Below are positions 12,016-23,322 of a DNA stretch of 64,000 bases, piece by piece. The DNA is from Cycas panzhihuaensis (Eukaryota; Cycadophyta). Below the pieces are notes generated by a model. That model saw only the letters and a list, made by a program, of their open reading frames with translations. It did not search any database and was not told the origin of the DNA. The position numbers and the translations under genes are program-made. Every line of letters begins with the position of its first letter. Within the stretch, counting starts at the first letter, position 1. The stretch covers positions 71,431,741 through 71,495,740 of the forward strand of contig CM041465.1 of assembly GCA_023213395.1 (NCBI GenBank). Direction: 5' to 3'.

Positions 12016-13150
12016 ATAGGTGCCCTTTCAGCTAGAGAGTGGTAGATTTTGAGATAGCATGGTTTATGTTGAACAAGTCATTCTATTCAACTTATGATAG
12101 AGTATGAGATTTTGGAAGACTTTATCAGTTGTTGGATTCTTCTAGATAACATTTTTAGAGTGGGAGGTATTAGTGACATTCATATTATGATTGGGATATT
12201 GGTAGGATACTCAGAGTCAACTAGCAAGGATGTGAGATCTATTTAAATAGGATGATATATGAGGAATCCTAAGAGGTATACAACCAATGTCTGATAGGTT
12301 ATGTAGATTGATTTAGTCCCCATGGAGTTTCCTTAGAGGCTATGAGGACAATAGAGGGGATTTTGGTGTTAAAGAAGGTGATAGCTTATATTATTATTTG
12401 TTGGATTACCAGAATACAAAAATTTATGGGAGTCCCAACTCAGTGGATTGAGATTATTAAGTTATGTGAGGTGGAGACTAGGATAAATTAGGGCTAGTAT
12501 ATCTTAGATAACATAAGCCTACAATTATCTCATATCAGGGGACAAGGTCAAGGTGGATTCTCCTATAACTTAATGTTGATGTATTGGATGTATGATCATA
12601 TGCCATTGATAAGACCAACATGAGCACTAGGTGAGTTGAATATCATGGACCCAGGAATGAATAGATGGTATATGCAGTCTTAAATTCATAATATGCCAAG
12701 GATCATAGAGAGGATACTTATAGCTCACTATTGAGTAAGATGATGAGGCATTAGTTGGTTACTGATCTAGAGGAGGGACTGCCGATATGGAGTGATAATG
12801 AGGCAGATGAGGTGAAGAGGGTGGCATCAAGGAGGCCATCTATTATACATAGAGGTAGAGGGAGAGGTAGAAGAGGATGAGATATCACTCAGCAGTAGGG
12901 TATCCAAGGAGTGAGAGGAGAAGGTGGTGATGAAGGAAACATTAGAAGTAGGATGAGAGGAGACATGAGAGAGCTTGCAGGAGAGGGTGGAGGTGATGCT
13001 CTTGCACAAAGTATGGACTTAGGCTCAAGTGAGGACCAAGGAGCTATGGTAGGGGATGATAGAGGATGAAGGGAAGAGATTCCCCAATAAGCACTAGAGG
13101 AGGTAACAACATAGTCTATAGGAGGAGTAGTAGCACAACTAGCAAGTATT
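12016..13150 (+). pseudogene. Antisense ORF (aORF) relic of element B
   Basis: Plus-strand coding-like region, opposite to gag-pol, between integrase and the 3' LTR. One frame stays open for about 49 codons (about 12100-12240; LLDNIFRVGGISDIHIMIGI). After frame changes other pieces follow (MYWMYDHMPLIRP near 12.58 kb; a charged C-terminus with IIHRGRGRGRRG near 12.84 kb). Many interruptions are TAG or TAA where CAG or CAA would continue the frame. Tat-clade elements such as Grande and Retand are known to carry extra antisense ORFs here. Distant likeness to plant mobile-domain proteins is possible but unproven. The minus frame 12827-13009 is its shadow. Confidence 0.45.
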
Positions 13151-13809
13151 TATACTCTCTTATAGATAGTTTTTTTTTTTTTCTTTTGATAGTTATATTT
13201 TTATGATGGTGGACTGATCACAGATCATTACTTTGATAGGTGAGGAGAGTTTGACACTTCTCAAGATTAGGAGGATATTAGATATCTTACTTCCTTATGC
13301 ATCTTCCTCGAAGGATCCTCCACTCTGGCATGCTAATGATCAAGCTTCACTTGGGAATCAAATAGAGTATTTTAGTCTAGCTATTCAAGCACGTGACATC
13401 TTCTAAGAGACAATGATAGAGCTAAGGCTATGTGAGATAGAGTTATAAGTGATAAAGGATAAGAAATGCTACCTGAGAAGGATGACCATTCTATAGGAAA
13501 ATGGCAAAATAACTCCATTAGACAACACCATAATATAGGAAGGTAGGTAATGACCACCTAGGAGAGAGTCAACGTGTCGGCACTCTCAGGGTAGACATCA
13601 AAAAGGGGAGTAAGGAGGAGGACATAATAGCTCTCATCATCCATCACAGGAGTGAGCATGCATTTGTATAAGGAGGGGATGAGGGGGAGAGTATGAGCTC
13701 TAAAGGCATAAGGACTTATGAGATCATACAATTTTTTGATGATGTATTTATGCCTAGTGAGGCTCCATGATGATGATAATGTATTTTGATGATTATGTAT
13801 TCTATCTTT

Positions 13810-13845
<36 letters not shown>

Positions 13846-16194
13846 CATCATTTTAATCTTTAGTATTTATTATTATTTTTTTAAATGTATGAATGAAGTA
13901 TTGATTCTAACCTCATTCCCCCTCCTATCCCCATTTATTTCTCTATGTATTTTAAAAACACGTGCTTTAGATTATAACTAAAAACAAAGTAATATGGTTT
14001 TTTTTTATTTGTTTTGGTGTTTTCTTTGTTTTTTCCCTTTTTTTAGTATGTACAAGGTAGTTTATACTCGTTTTGGAGGGGAAGATGCCCTAAAAAAGAA
14101 ACAAAGGAAATGTTATAATAGGAAAGGTAGGCTTAAGAGTAAGAAGGAGTAGGTAGAAAAGATTAATGATTCTATTCCTATAAGCCTGGAATCACTTAAA
14201 GGAATTCAAATGATATTAAGTTTATGAGAGCCAAAGATAGAATTATGTAGGCTTCTCTTAAAGGAGAAGCTAAAAATAACTCATATCATACTTAAAAAGG
14301 ATCATATGGATATTGGTCAATACAAGCAAAATTTAGAAGACACTCATACATATGATATTTCTGGAAAGAAACTAGTTGGTTATTAAGTGAGCAGAAAAAC
14401 CCACTTAATAAGCAATTAGTCTCCTAACTATATTGGATTCCTACTTGGCTCTTCCCAGAGGTAAGAGGCTTTAGGGGACTTGTCCCTTGCCAAGATCCTT
14501 GGCCTATGATTTTCACGTGGGTCTATTATTTTTAATACTTCCTCTTCATTTCTTAGTTTACCAACTTTGTCTTTGTAAGACTCATTTTCCTACTTTTGAA
14601 GCCCTAGTTTATACTCTTTGTGGAGTAATAGCTTATACTCATTTCAGAGTAATTCCCCTAGCATGAGACAAGAATTACCCAAGATAATTGCTTGAAATAT
14701 GAGAAACTAAGGCATCAACTTCAGTATTGTGGATATGTGAGATATGTTAAATTATAACTGATGAAAAATAAGATATCAATAATGAAGCTTACTGATGAAG
14801 AATAAGGAACTGAGGAGAGTAAATTTGATAAATACCAACCAACTAATAAATAATAACCTAAGAGTTAGAATAGAGACTGATAGGGTCATGGTGGAAATGG
14901 AAGACATTAGTCAAGGCTCCTATAATGGTACTAGACTTGGCTTCACTATTAGTTGCCCTAGGTAAGAATAAACCATCTGAAGTCAACAAACTTCCTCATT
15001 GATCATAGATCACCCTACAGAGGTAGATGGTCATGGGTTACCTCTACTACCTCTATTAGTGTATATACATAATGCCATAAGAAAAATAAGAACTAAAACA
15101 TAGAGACCAACTAATTGGTGAAAGGGAGTTACGAGAATTAATCAGTGATGAATTAGTGATAAAAGATAGATAAATGGTTTTGATTGCAAAAAGATGAAGG
15201 TGAGATCATAACTAAGATAACAACCATAATAAAAGAAATGTCAAATAATTTTCGATCATAACTAAGGCCACAATGGGGCCATGTAACTATATCTAAAGGT
15301 CCTAATTAATGCACCTAAATGAACCCAACCTATAGTGAGTATAGGTGGAGACAGAGTCACCATGTGACTTGCCCCAGATAACAAGAGGGTGGTAGAAACA
15401 AACTAACAAATTTTCATACTTCTTTTTTCTCTTTTCTTTGTTGTTTTTTTTTTTTTTTGCTGTTGATCTTTCTTCTTCTCTCACACACTCTCTCTCTCTT
15501 TTAATCAACTTTTCAATATTTACAAGTAAATGATTCAATCACGCATCTAGTCATAAAATACCCTTTCTCAATGCATAAGGGTTATTCCCTTTTTAATAAG
15601 ACCAAAGAGATAAAAGATGTCAACCAAGTTCCTCAAAGATTGAATTACAGGGAATAAGAAAGAACTCTAAATCATGGTATCTTTGAGTATGACAAGGAAG
15701 GTGGTAGAATGAGTATCAACCTTGGGAGAATGGTAAGGAAAACTAAGGATCATAATCAAATATAATATAAGGGGTGTACAATCAAATCATAATCTCTATA
15801 TTAAAGGATGAATATGGAGAATAAACTAGGCAACTCACATACTAACTAAAGCTTACGACTTAAGTTCTCTATTCAGACATAAGTTTTAAAGATAAAGTTG
15901 CGGGCCTAACTTCTCTTTTGAGCTTAGAGCTAAAAAGAGAAGCTTAAGGAAAGGAAATAATAAAACACCTAAGAGAGAGGTAAATCCACAAGGACTAATG
16001 CCTATACCTATAAAAAGGACAATAGTCTTATATGGTCATAAGAAAATGATTATATTAAAGAGAACTTGAAAGAACTTAATTGATTATAAAAGTGGTAAAG
16101 AAGAACATTATTTGTAGTTTAGGCTTATTAGATAATAATATTTTTAGACCTGTAGTTTATACTCTTTATGAAGAAATTAAGATTAAGGGTAAAA
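13151..16194. other. Non-coding interval of element B between aORF and integrase
   Basis: No supported gene. It contains the AT microsatellite at 13812-13841, purine-rich sequence at 14.1 kb, and from about 14810 to 15500 the blocks homologous to the left end of the window (element A tail). The 97-codon minus frame at 13558-13851 reads through the AT repeat and the 78-codon minus frame at 15302-15538 is Lys/Glu low-complexity translation. Both are rejected as genes. Confidence 0.5.
13812..13841. repeat. (TA)n microsatellite
   Basis: About 15 TA units in the 3' region of element B. Confidence 0.95.
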
Positions 16195-17330
16195 TTTTCT
16201 TAGAAGTTGGGAGTTCATAAATTTTTAAAGCTCCAGACCTTGTAAAATAGAAATTTAGTAAGTTCCATTCTCTAGGTCTTCAATCACCAGGTATGGTTCC
16301 ACTTACTTTGGTGTGAATTTACATTATTTATCATATAAGTATTTGAGTTTTAGAACTTTATCTCTAATATGAAACTAGTGAGGTATTAACTATTTATCAT
16401 GGGCATCTTAAGCTCTAGAGCTCTAGCTTTAGAAGTTAGGTTATTTTATAAAGTAGTTAAATCAGTTTCATCAATTTTCTCAAGCTACAGAAAATGCGTT
16501 TCTCTCTAAAACTCTTCATCAGTAAATTCTTTCAAAGAAATATGCAACAATGAAATTTCAACCTCTAAAGGAAGAATGACTTTAATACCATAAACTAAAG
16601 AAAAGGGGGTTATACTAGTAGCATTTCTAATTGATGTATGATATGCCGACAATGCAGGGAATAGTTGGACATATGAGTCTCGATATGAATTAGTCATAAT
16701 CTTTGCTAGAATCTTCACCAAAGTTTTATTAAATGCCTTGACTTGGTCATTAGCTTGAGGATGGTATAAAGCTAACAATCAATGGGTAATATAAAATTGA
16801 TATAAAACTTTTCACATAGTTTTGTCATATGTGGATTACAAAAAAAAGTTCCATAATTGATTATGATAATATCTGGTACCCCAAACCTATAAATAATATA
16901 TTAAAAAATAAATATAACCATTATCTTTCTTATATCTAAAACTAAAGGAATGGCTTCACTCCACTTCATAAAATATTTAGTGGTAGTGATGATAAACTTA
17001 TGCCTGTTTGAAGATGGAGGGAAAATTTTCCTAATAAGGTCTAAACCCCATTGGAAAAAAGGATAAGGAGGGACTATAAGTAGGTTAATGGATTAATGTA
17101 TCATGAAATTGACATTTCTCACACTTATGAACATAAGCATGAGCATCCTTAAATAATGAGGGCTAATAATATCCCATACATAGAATGCGTTGAGTCGTAG
17201 ATTAGCCACCAAAATGACCTATATAAATTCTATTGTGATACTCAACGAACACAGTATGAGTTTCATCATGTGATAGATATCTCAATAACATTTTTTAAAT
17301 GAATTTTTATAGAGAATATCATCAAGTAAT
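16195..17330 (-). pseudogene. Element B integrase (catalytic residues lost)
   Basis: Homologue of the integrase in A. The open stretch 16506-16778 (90 codons) has YHPQANDQVKAFNK followed by TSIRNATSITPFSLVYG, the classic gypsy integrase core end. Two catalytic positions are changed: the motif ITDNG of A reads IINYG here (Asn codon 16856-16858 in place of Asp), and the Glu of GQVE is Lys (16737-16739). Both fit G-to-A changes on the coding strand. The enzyme would be dead even without the stops. Confidence 0.8.
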
Positions 17331-17479
17331 ATGTACTCCTTCTCTTCTTAGAAGAAGAAGAAGGAGGAGGAGGGAGTATTTGATCATACAAATAAGATTT
17401 AATTTCCTTATACCATACATCTCCTAAAGGAATTATTTCTACTTAGAGAACATGCTCATTGGGTAACATATCATCCATA

Positions 17480-17900
17480 ATTTGATTTTATGGATTTGGT
17501 AATGGTGCATAGGCCATCATCTCAGTGATAATCATCCCCTTTTTACATTTTTGGTTAACTATATAAAAATTGAACTCTTGTAGTAAGAGGGCCTATTTAC
17601 CTAACCAACCTGTAAGATTAATCTTACTAAGTAAGTACCTAATGGGATCTAATTAGACAATAAAGAGAATGTTGTTTCCCAAGAGGTAATTGATGGCAAA
17701 GACCAAAGAAAGGCATTCTTTCTCAATGGAAGGATAATGGAGTTATGTTATGACTAATGTTCTACTTATAAAGTAGATGGTTGGCTTTATACCAAAATCA
17801 TCCTCTTGGGCTAACATGCTAAGTAAAGACTCTTTAGTGGAGGATATGTACGAGATAAAGGGATTATCAAACATAGGAGGAGTAAAGACTAACACTTGCT
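17480..17900 (-). pseudogene. Element B RNase H domain (degenerate)
   Basis: Placed by position between RT and integrase and by similarity to A. The minus strand shows remnants of the E-K-E-x-x-x-L-V/I-F helix near 17720 and the YLLGNN segment near 17680. Too broken for residue-level claims. Confidence 0.55.
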
Positions 17901-18830
17901 TTAATTTATTGAAGGACTCTTATGCATGAGGAGTCCAAGCAAGAGAGGCTTCTTTCTTTAATAGGTTTGTGAAGGGTTTGTCATCTAAGGTAAAGTTAGT
18001 AATGAAATGCTAAAGAAAACTAAATTTTCTAAGAAAAGATTTCATTCATTTTTGTATTTAAAGGGGGGTCATTTCAATGATAGACTTGACCTTATCTGGG
18101 TCCACCCTAATTCTATGATGAACGATAATATTACCCAACATCTTGCTTGATGTGACTATAAACACACATTTGTTTGGGTTCAAACAAAGACAATCCTTAC
18201 GACATATTTTGAAAATGGTTCTTAAATATCATACATGATCTTGTTGTCATCAGGATAAAGTAAGAATATCATCTAAATAGACTATAATTATTCTACTAAT
18301 TAAGTCATGGAAGATAAATACCATGGCCCATTGATATGTGGTTCTAATATTTTTTAGAATAAATGCATAACTTTATAATCAAAAGTTCCCCAAGGAGTGG
18401 TAAAAGCCATCTTATAGTAGTCTTCATAGGAGATAAGAATTTGGTTGTAGCCCAATAAACTATACATAAGGGACATGACTTTAAAGCCTATAGTTTGATC
18501 CCAAAGTTGGTCTAAGAAAGGAAGGGGAAAGTTATCCTTAAGACAAGCATCATTAATATCTCAAAATTCAATGCATATATGAATTGATCAATTATTTTTA
18601 GCCATAGGAACTATGTTTGAAACCCATTGATAATAATCAATACTTTCTCTGAATCCAACTTTTAAAACTTTCTTAATTTCTTGATTAAATAGGTCTTTGT
18701 TTTTGGTGTTTGGGTTTGATATCTGACATAGTGGTAATGTTATGGATAGTGATATCTGAATGGAGGCTATACATGTCACTATAATCTCAAATAAAAATTG
18801 AACTAAATTCATGAAAGAGACTCTTATATT
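17900..18830 (-). pseudogene. Element B reverse transcriptase (degenerate, YLDD present)
   Basis: RT relic. The catalytic box reads IVYLDDILT with its codons at 18268-18279. The open stretch 18588-18812 ends VGFRESIDYYQWVSNIVPMA, matching the fingers segment (G-F-I-x-E-x-x-Y-x-x-W-x-x-N-I-V-P-V) of Tat-type RTs. Frameshifts and stops separate the parts. Confidence 0.72.
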
Positions 18831-20256
18831 GAGAGATCTCTTTAGGGGATCAATCGACTCTAACCTTGATTATCTTTGGAGTCTACCCTAGCTCTAAATT
18901 AATGTCAATAGTATCTACCACAAGCATAGCATTCCTTTCCTCAAAATGAGAAGGGGAAGGTTATACTAATAGCATGGTTGCATCTAAAGATTAAGAGGAA
19001 TTATCCAATGGTAAATCAAGGTGTATTCATTTTGTGAAACCTAGTTTATAGTGATTGAGAGGAAGACTAGATAAAGATCTAGTTAGATGCTCCAAAAGTG
19101 CTCCATCATTTTCAAAGTGATCTAGGTGATAAAGATCAACCAAGGTGGAATTTTTTGCCTTAGTAGGGAGGTAAGGCAATAACATCATCAGAGAAGGACT
19201 ATTGAAAGGTTGATAGTCTTGAGTTGGGAAGAGATTAGTATTTCAAGATATTTATGTGAAAGGAATAACTTGATCTATAAAATTCCAACTCAAAGAAAAT
19301 GTTTGCCTAAAACTAGCTTGGTTGATTTAAGGAACATGGCTAGGAGGAGTTATCTAAATAATAGGGGATGGAGAGTTTTAAATGGAGTCATGAGAAGGAA
19401 TGAAAATTACTAAAATCATATTAACATCCCTAACTCACCTAGGAGATGTTTTATCTAATTTAGGTAAAGAAGAAGTATAAGTGGTTTCACTCTAAGGTGA
19501 AACATTAGGGTGCCTATGTAACAAGAGTTTTCTTTCATGCCTATTAAGCCAAGTAACAAAGAAAGAGGATCAAAGAAAAAAATCTCTATTAGAAACAAGC
19601 ATAATATCATGAGGTGGAATTGGTTGTCTATGAGTAGTCATTACCAGATTTTTCTAACTAAATGAAGACCCAATACTCATTAAAAATCCTATTCATTTAC
19701 ATATGAGATAATGGAAATAATTTCTTATGATGAAGATGATTCATCATAAGTTTGATTATCATCATAAAACTCTTCCTTTAGAATAGGAAGGATTGGAGAG
19801 GGAGATAAAATAGATTGAACAATATCCATATAAATAGATAAGGATGAAACACTTAGTTCCAAAGGTATCTTTTTAACCATATTAACATCCTTGACTTCAA
19901 CTTTAGGGGAAACAAGGATTTCAATAGCGAAGTGCTATCCCAAACCTAGGGATTAGAAGAAATACTTAGAAGAATTAGAAGATTCTCTAAGTTCTATAAT
20001 GATTTCAATAACAGGGACTAGTTGTTTAACTACTTTTGAATTGTATTTAACAAATTTTAATTTACTTTCATGAATGAACATAAGCTCACCAAATAGTAAA
20101 GAATAAATAACATCTAGGTAATCTAGGATCTTCCCAAGAAGATGTTATATTCAAGATGAAGATTAATAATGGTCAAATCAACCAAAACTATCTTTCCTTC
20201 TAATATCAAAATTAGAGTAACTTGTCTAAGAGGAATTTTCTATTTTTTATCATACC
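18831..20256 (-). pseudogene. Element B protease-RT linker and C-terminal half of protease
   Basis: Collinear with 4.15-5.45 kb of A. The protease-closing segment (a counterpart of A's YNILLGRLWI) is recognisable near 20130. The domain is interrupted at 20256 by the inserted element; its other half resumes at 26032. The 67-codon plus frame at 19210-19413 is a shadow. Confidence 0.55.
20252..20256. repeat. Target-site duplication, left (ATACC)
   Basis: ATACC immediately precedes the 5' LTR and is repeated exactly at 26032-26036 after the 3' LTR. Five bases is the usual size for LTR retrotransposon insertion. Confidence 0.9.
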
Positions 20257-20684
20257 TGTTGGGGTTAATGCTCATCACCCCACTCCCACCTTCCAACCAG
20301 GAGTGCACACCTCACTCTCATCAACTTACACATGTGGGTGCTCACATGTGTAGGTAAGTATAAGGTAAGGTTGATTTGATTTAAGTTAATTTGAGTTAAG
20401 TTATTATTTTATTGTTGTTTAAATTTTAGAGGTTGAGGAGTTTCTCTCCTCCTCCAAACTATATATTTTGAAGGGTGTGCAACCTTGGCTTTTTTAGATA
20501 CCGCCTACAATTTTGGATATTTGTAATACTCTCTTCACAACAATGGATTGAATACAAAGCTCTTGTATTTATGCAACAATGATGTATTGATTTATGATTA
20601 CTTATATATGTTCTGCCATGTTCTCCATGATTATTTTTCCTACATTTAGTATGAGAGCCATTTGGGCCTGCATCTACTCCTACA
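20257..20684 (+). repeat. 5' LTR of the non-autonomous element
   Basis: Begins TGTTGGGGTTAATGCTC and ends TACTCCTACA. The inner sequence ATTTAGTATGAGAGCC (20643-20658) resembles a PBS but is also in the 3' LTR, so the true LTR end is the later CCTACA at 20684. The second copy is 25604-26031, of identical length. Confidence 0.92.
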
Positions 20685-20699
20685 TTTGGTATTAGAGCA
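20685..20699 (+). promoter_or_regulatory. Primer-binding site (initiator Met tRNA type)
   Basis: TTTGGTATTAGAGCA directly follows the 5' LTR. It matches the common plant copia site TGGTATCAGAGC with one C-to-T change. Confidence 0.88.
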
Positions 20700-20739
20700 G
20701 AGATTGTTGGGTTGTTGAATCTCTATTTGAAGTTTTTTG

Positions 20740-21570
20740 TGAAGAGTAAGAAGATTTATAGATATCTATAGCAGATCTACTCACAAGTTAGTAAATATCA
20801 GTTATATTCATTTTCTGCAAAGTTTATTAGCAAGTTTCTTATATTTTTTTATCAGATCTAATTATTCTTAAAGATATACTTGTAATATAATAAACATATT
20901 TCAGATTTTTTTTAGATTTATGTAGGTGCATATCTATAAATAATAAATATCAAGCTTTTATTACTCTACAAGAGGTTTTATCAATAAGTTTTATATATTT
21001 GACATTTTTCAAGCATATTTTTATCTATTTATACAATAATTTTTTTAGATCTATGCAGAAGCATAACTGCAAGTAAGATTTATTCAAAGTTTTCTTCAGA
21101 TCTATTATACATTCTTCAAATCTTCTTATTTAATTAAATATTTCACCATTATCTAGTTTATTTACTTCAGATCTGCAATATTGGCTACAAGTCTGCAATA
21201 TTTACTTTAGATCTATAATACTTACTTTATATCTGTAATATTTATTAAAGTTTTCTTTCAGATCTATATATTTTATCACATATTTGACCATTTTTTAAAG
21301 TTTTTTTTTAGATCTACAATATTTATTCAAGTTTTCTTTATATCTACTATATATTTTTCATATCTACTTATTTTATTAATTATTTTACCATTTTTTGGTT
21401 TATTTATTTTAGATCTGTAATATTAGCTACAGATCTGCAATATTTACTTTAGATCTGCAATACTTATTTTAGATCTGCAATATTTATTTAAATTTTCTTT
21501 CAAATCTGTATATTTTATCATATATTTGACTATTTTTTTCAACTTCTTTTTTAGATCTATAAGTTATGGT
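20740..21570 (+). repeat. AGATCT-rich tandem repeat field
   Basis: The unit TTTAGATCTGCAATATTTA recurs many times with variation. A larger unit of about 240 bp is also repeated: the segment from about 21156 (TTTATTTACTTCAGATCTGC) to 21310 resembles that from about 21398 (TTTATTTATTTTAGATCTGT) to 21560. It lies in the untranslated leader of the element, and no open frame crosses it. Confidence 0.75.
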
Positions 21571-21746
21571 GCATATTTAGCCCAACAAGCCATATATTAA
21601 AGCAGATCCATCTACTGGAAGAATCAAAAGTCAATCTATGATAAATCCACCATAGTTACATTACCAGGTTCTTCGGTTTTATTTTTAGATTTAAACATAT
21701 ATATTTTTTTGGATTTTTGATATATCTACTCCAACATATTTGAAAG

Positions 21747-21748
<2 letters not shown>

Positions 21749-21793
<45 letters not shown>
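21749..21793. repeat. (TA)n microsatellite
   Basis: About 22 TA units with one interruption near the end, inside the non-autonomous element. The flanks (21570-22240) are AT-rich with no recognised gene. Confidence 0.95.
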
Positions 21794-21796
<3 letters not shown>

Positions 21797-22247
21797 TATA
21801 TTATATTTAAATGGCTTTGTTGTGTAAAGATTTTAGATATAAATACATATACATTTCTTATTTATTTGATATATTTCTGTCAATATATTTAAAAATTTTC
21901 TAGTTTCATTTGTGGCTCCATTGAATTACTAGATTTTTTCCATGCTTCTCTATATAAATATAATTTTTTTTTTGAAATATCTCTTCTATGATATACATAT
22001 TATACAAAGATTTTTCTTTTTCAACTGAAAACAAAAAGACTCAATACTTCTGTCATCTTTCCTTATTTTTGGAATAAACTCATAAGATTTTGAGCTTTAC
22101 TCCCATCATAAGGAATATGCGCATTCTTCTTATCAACCGGAAATAACAATAACACTAGATACAACTCCCTCTGGTTGAAAGAATCTAAGAGTAAACTACA
22201 GTCTTTCAGTGTGCAGTCCATTCAAAAATTAGAAGGGAGAACATTGC

Positions 22248-22683
22248 TTATTTTTTCCGTTCATTTATTTCTATTGAGAAAGAAGACTTATCTATCAAAT
22301 TTGATGCAGATTGAGATCCACTGGCTATTTGAATACTTCTAATATCATCTTTCCCCACTTGTAATAATTTTGTTTTATCTCTCAGATTATTTTCATCAAT
22401 TGACCAAGGATCACATTTAAATAATCTAGTAACAGAAGCAATCACTGATTCATTTCCAATCAATTGTTACCTCTCTGTGACAAGCTATAGTTTGATCAAG
22501 CTTCATGGGTAGAAGAAAGCACATATTAGAGGTTACCCACAAACTTTCCATCATCTTTGCTCCTAATAAATTTGTTACCAAAGTCTTAGATCCAACTGAT
22601 TTCTTAGAGCATTGAACCAACTTGCCAAATATTCCATTGGTAATATAATATAAAAAAAAAAAAAAACACCTCAACATACACAT
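22248..22683 (-). pseudogene. Unidentified coding-like fragment inside the element
   Basis: Two overlapping minus-strand frames (22450-22683 and 22248-22463) look like one coding region broken by a frameshift near 22460. The first reads GSKTLVTNLLGAKMMESLWV, then NMCFLLPMKLDQTIACHRE. The second reads ESVIASVTRLFKCDPWSID, then LLQVGKDDIRSIQIASGSQS, and ends at a stop. Its composition is richer and more protein-like than the surroundings. I do not recognise the family. It lies beside the captured DUF538 fragment in the same orientation, so a second captured exon or gene piece is likely. Confidence 0.45.
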
Positions 22684-22864
22684 ACATTATATATTTACCA
22701 TACCACATATTATTCATATAATTATTGTAGAGATTGTCTTGCATGGCTGGTTAACTAGTGAGAGATTCACAGTGTCTTCCCTTGGAAGACCTCCTAGAAA
22801 CTTGATCAAACAAACCCTAAATGGTAAGGCAACATCTCTTAAAAACTTAAAAAAGGGAGGGCAT

Positions 22865-23322
22865 CTATTCTTGTTCATCAAGATCAAATGAACTGACTGG
22901 GAATGACTTCCCAATGCTAGTGGAGGTTTTAAAGTAAATATTCTCGCTGGAGGCATCTTTAACACTGATCTCGATTAATCTCACCCACAGGAGCAACTCT
23001 TTCATCATTACTCTGGTTACCTTCTTAACCTTATATTTCTCAACATACGTAGTGACCTTTGTGGCATAAGACACCAATCTGCCAATTTTTTTGAAGTGGT
23101 GTTTGAATTTATTCTTCTACTTTAACCAAACAAAGCTAGTCTCCTTCACGTAACTATATTCCTCCAGGTCCTTAAAAGGTAACAGTCCTCTGGGAAGGCC
23201 TACCTCTTAGAGGAGCTCCCTAGATTTTTGCCTGTAGATCTCGTCACCTCGGTATACTTCCACACTAACTCTCCTATCCCTAGCCACTGTGCGTCACGTG
23301 GAATAGTGGAACACCTAGCCAT
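22865..23322 (-). pseudogene. Captured DUF538-family host gene fragment
   Basis: DUF538 proteins are small plant proteins of about 150-170 residues with uncertain function. Read on the minus strand from a possible ATG at 23320-23322, the fragment shows VEVYRGDEIYRQKSRELL, a stop, EVGLPRGLLPFKDLE, YSYVKETSFVWLK, a stop, then FKKIGRLVSYATKVTTYVEK, MMKELLLWVRLIEISV and SIGKSFPVSSFDLDEQE. The last segment ends at an apparently natural stop (22865-22867). Nearly the whole family length is present, with two in-frame stops and a probable frameshift near the start. No intron is obvious within it. It is antisense to the retrotransposon carrying it. The 22714-22965 frame is a shadow. Confidence 0.82.

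Noticed and set aside
12827-13009. 60-codon Ser-rich minus-strand frame
   Set aside because: Shadow of the plus-strand antisense ORF relic, which reads with an Arg/Gly-rich tail.
13558-13851. 97-codon minus-strand open frame
   Set aside because: Its start lies in the TA microsatellite (a run of Tyr-Ile), with no recognisable domain.
15302-15538. 78-codon minus-strand Lys/Glu-rich frame
   Set aside because: Translation of low-complexity pyrimidine sequence in the 3' tail of element B.
20641-20700. tRNA-like fragments (ATTTGGTATTAGAGC)
   Set aside because: These are retrotransposon primer-binding sites complementary to a tRNA end, with no cloverleaf around them.
20740-21570. Possible CRISPR-like or satellite array
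   Set aside because: Repeats are degenerate, of unequal spacing and without unique spacers, within a eukaryotic retrotransposon leader.
22714-22965. 83-codon minus-strand frame in the captured region
   Set aside because: It overlaps the DUF538 C-terminus in another frame and shows no family motif.
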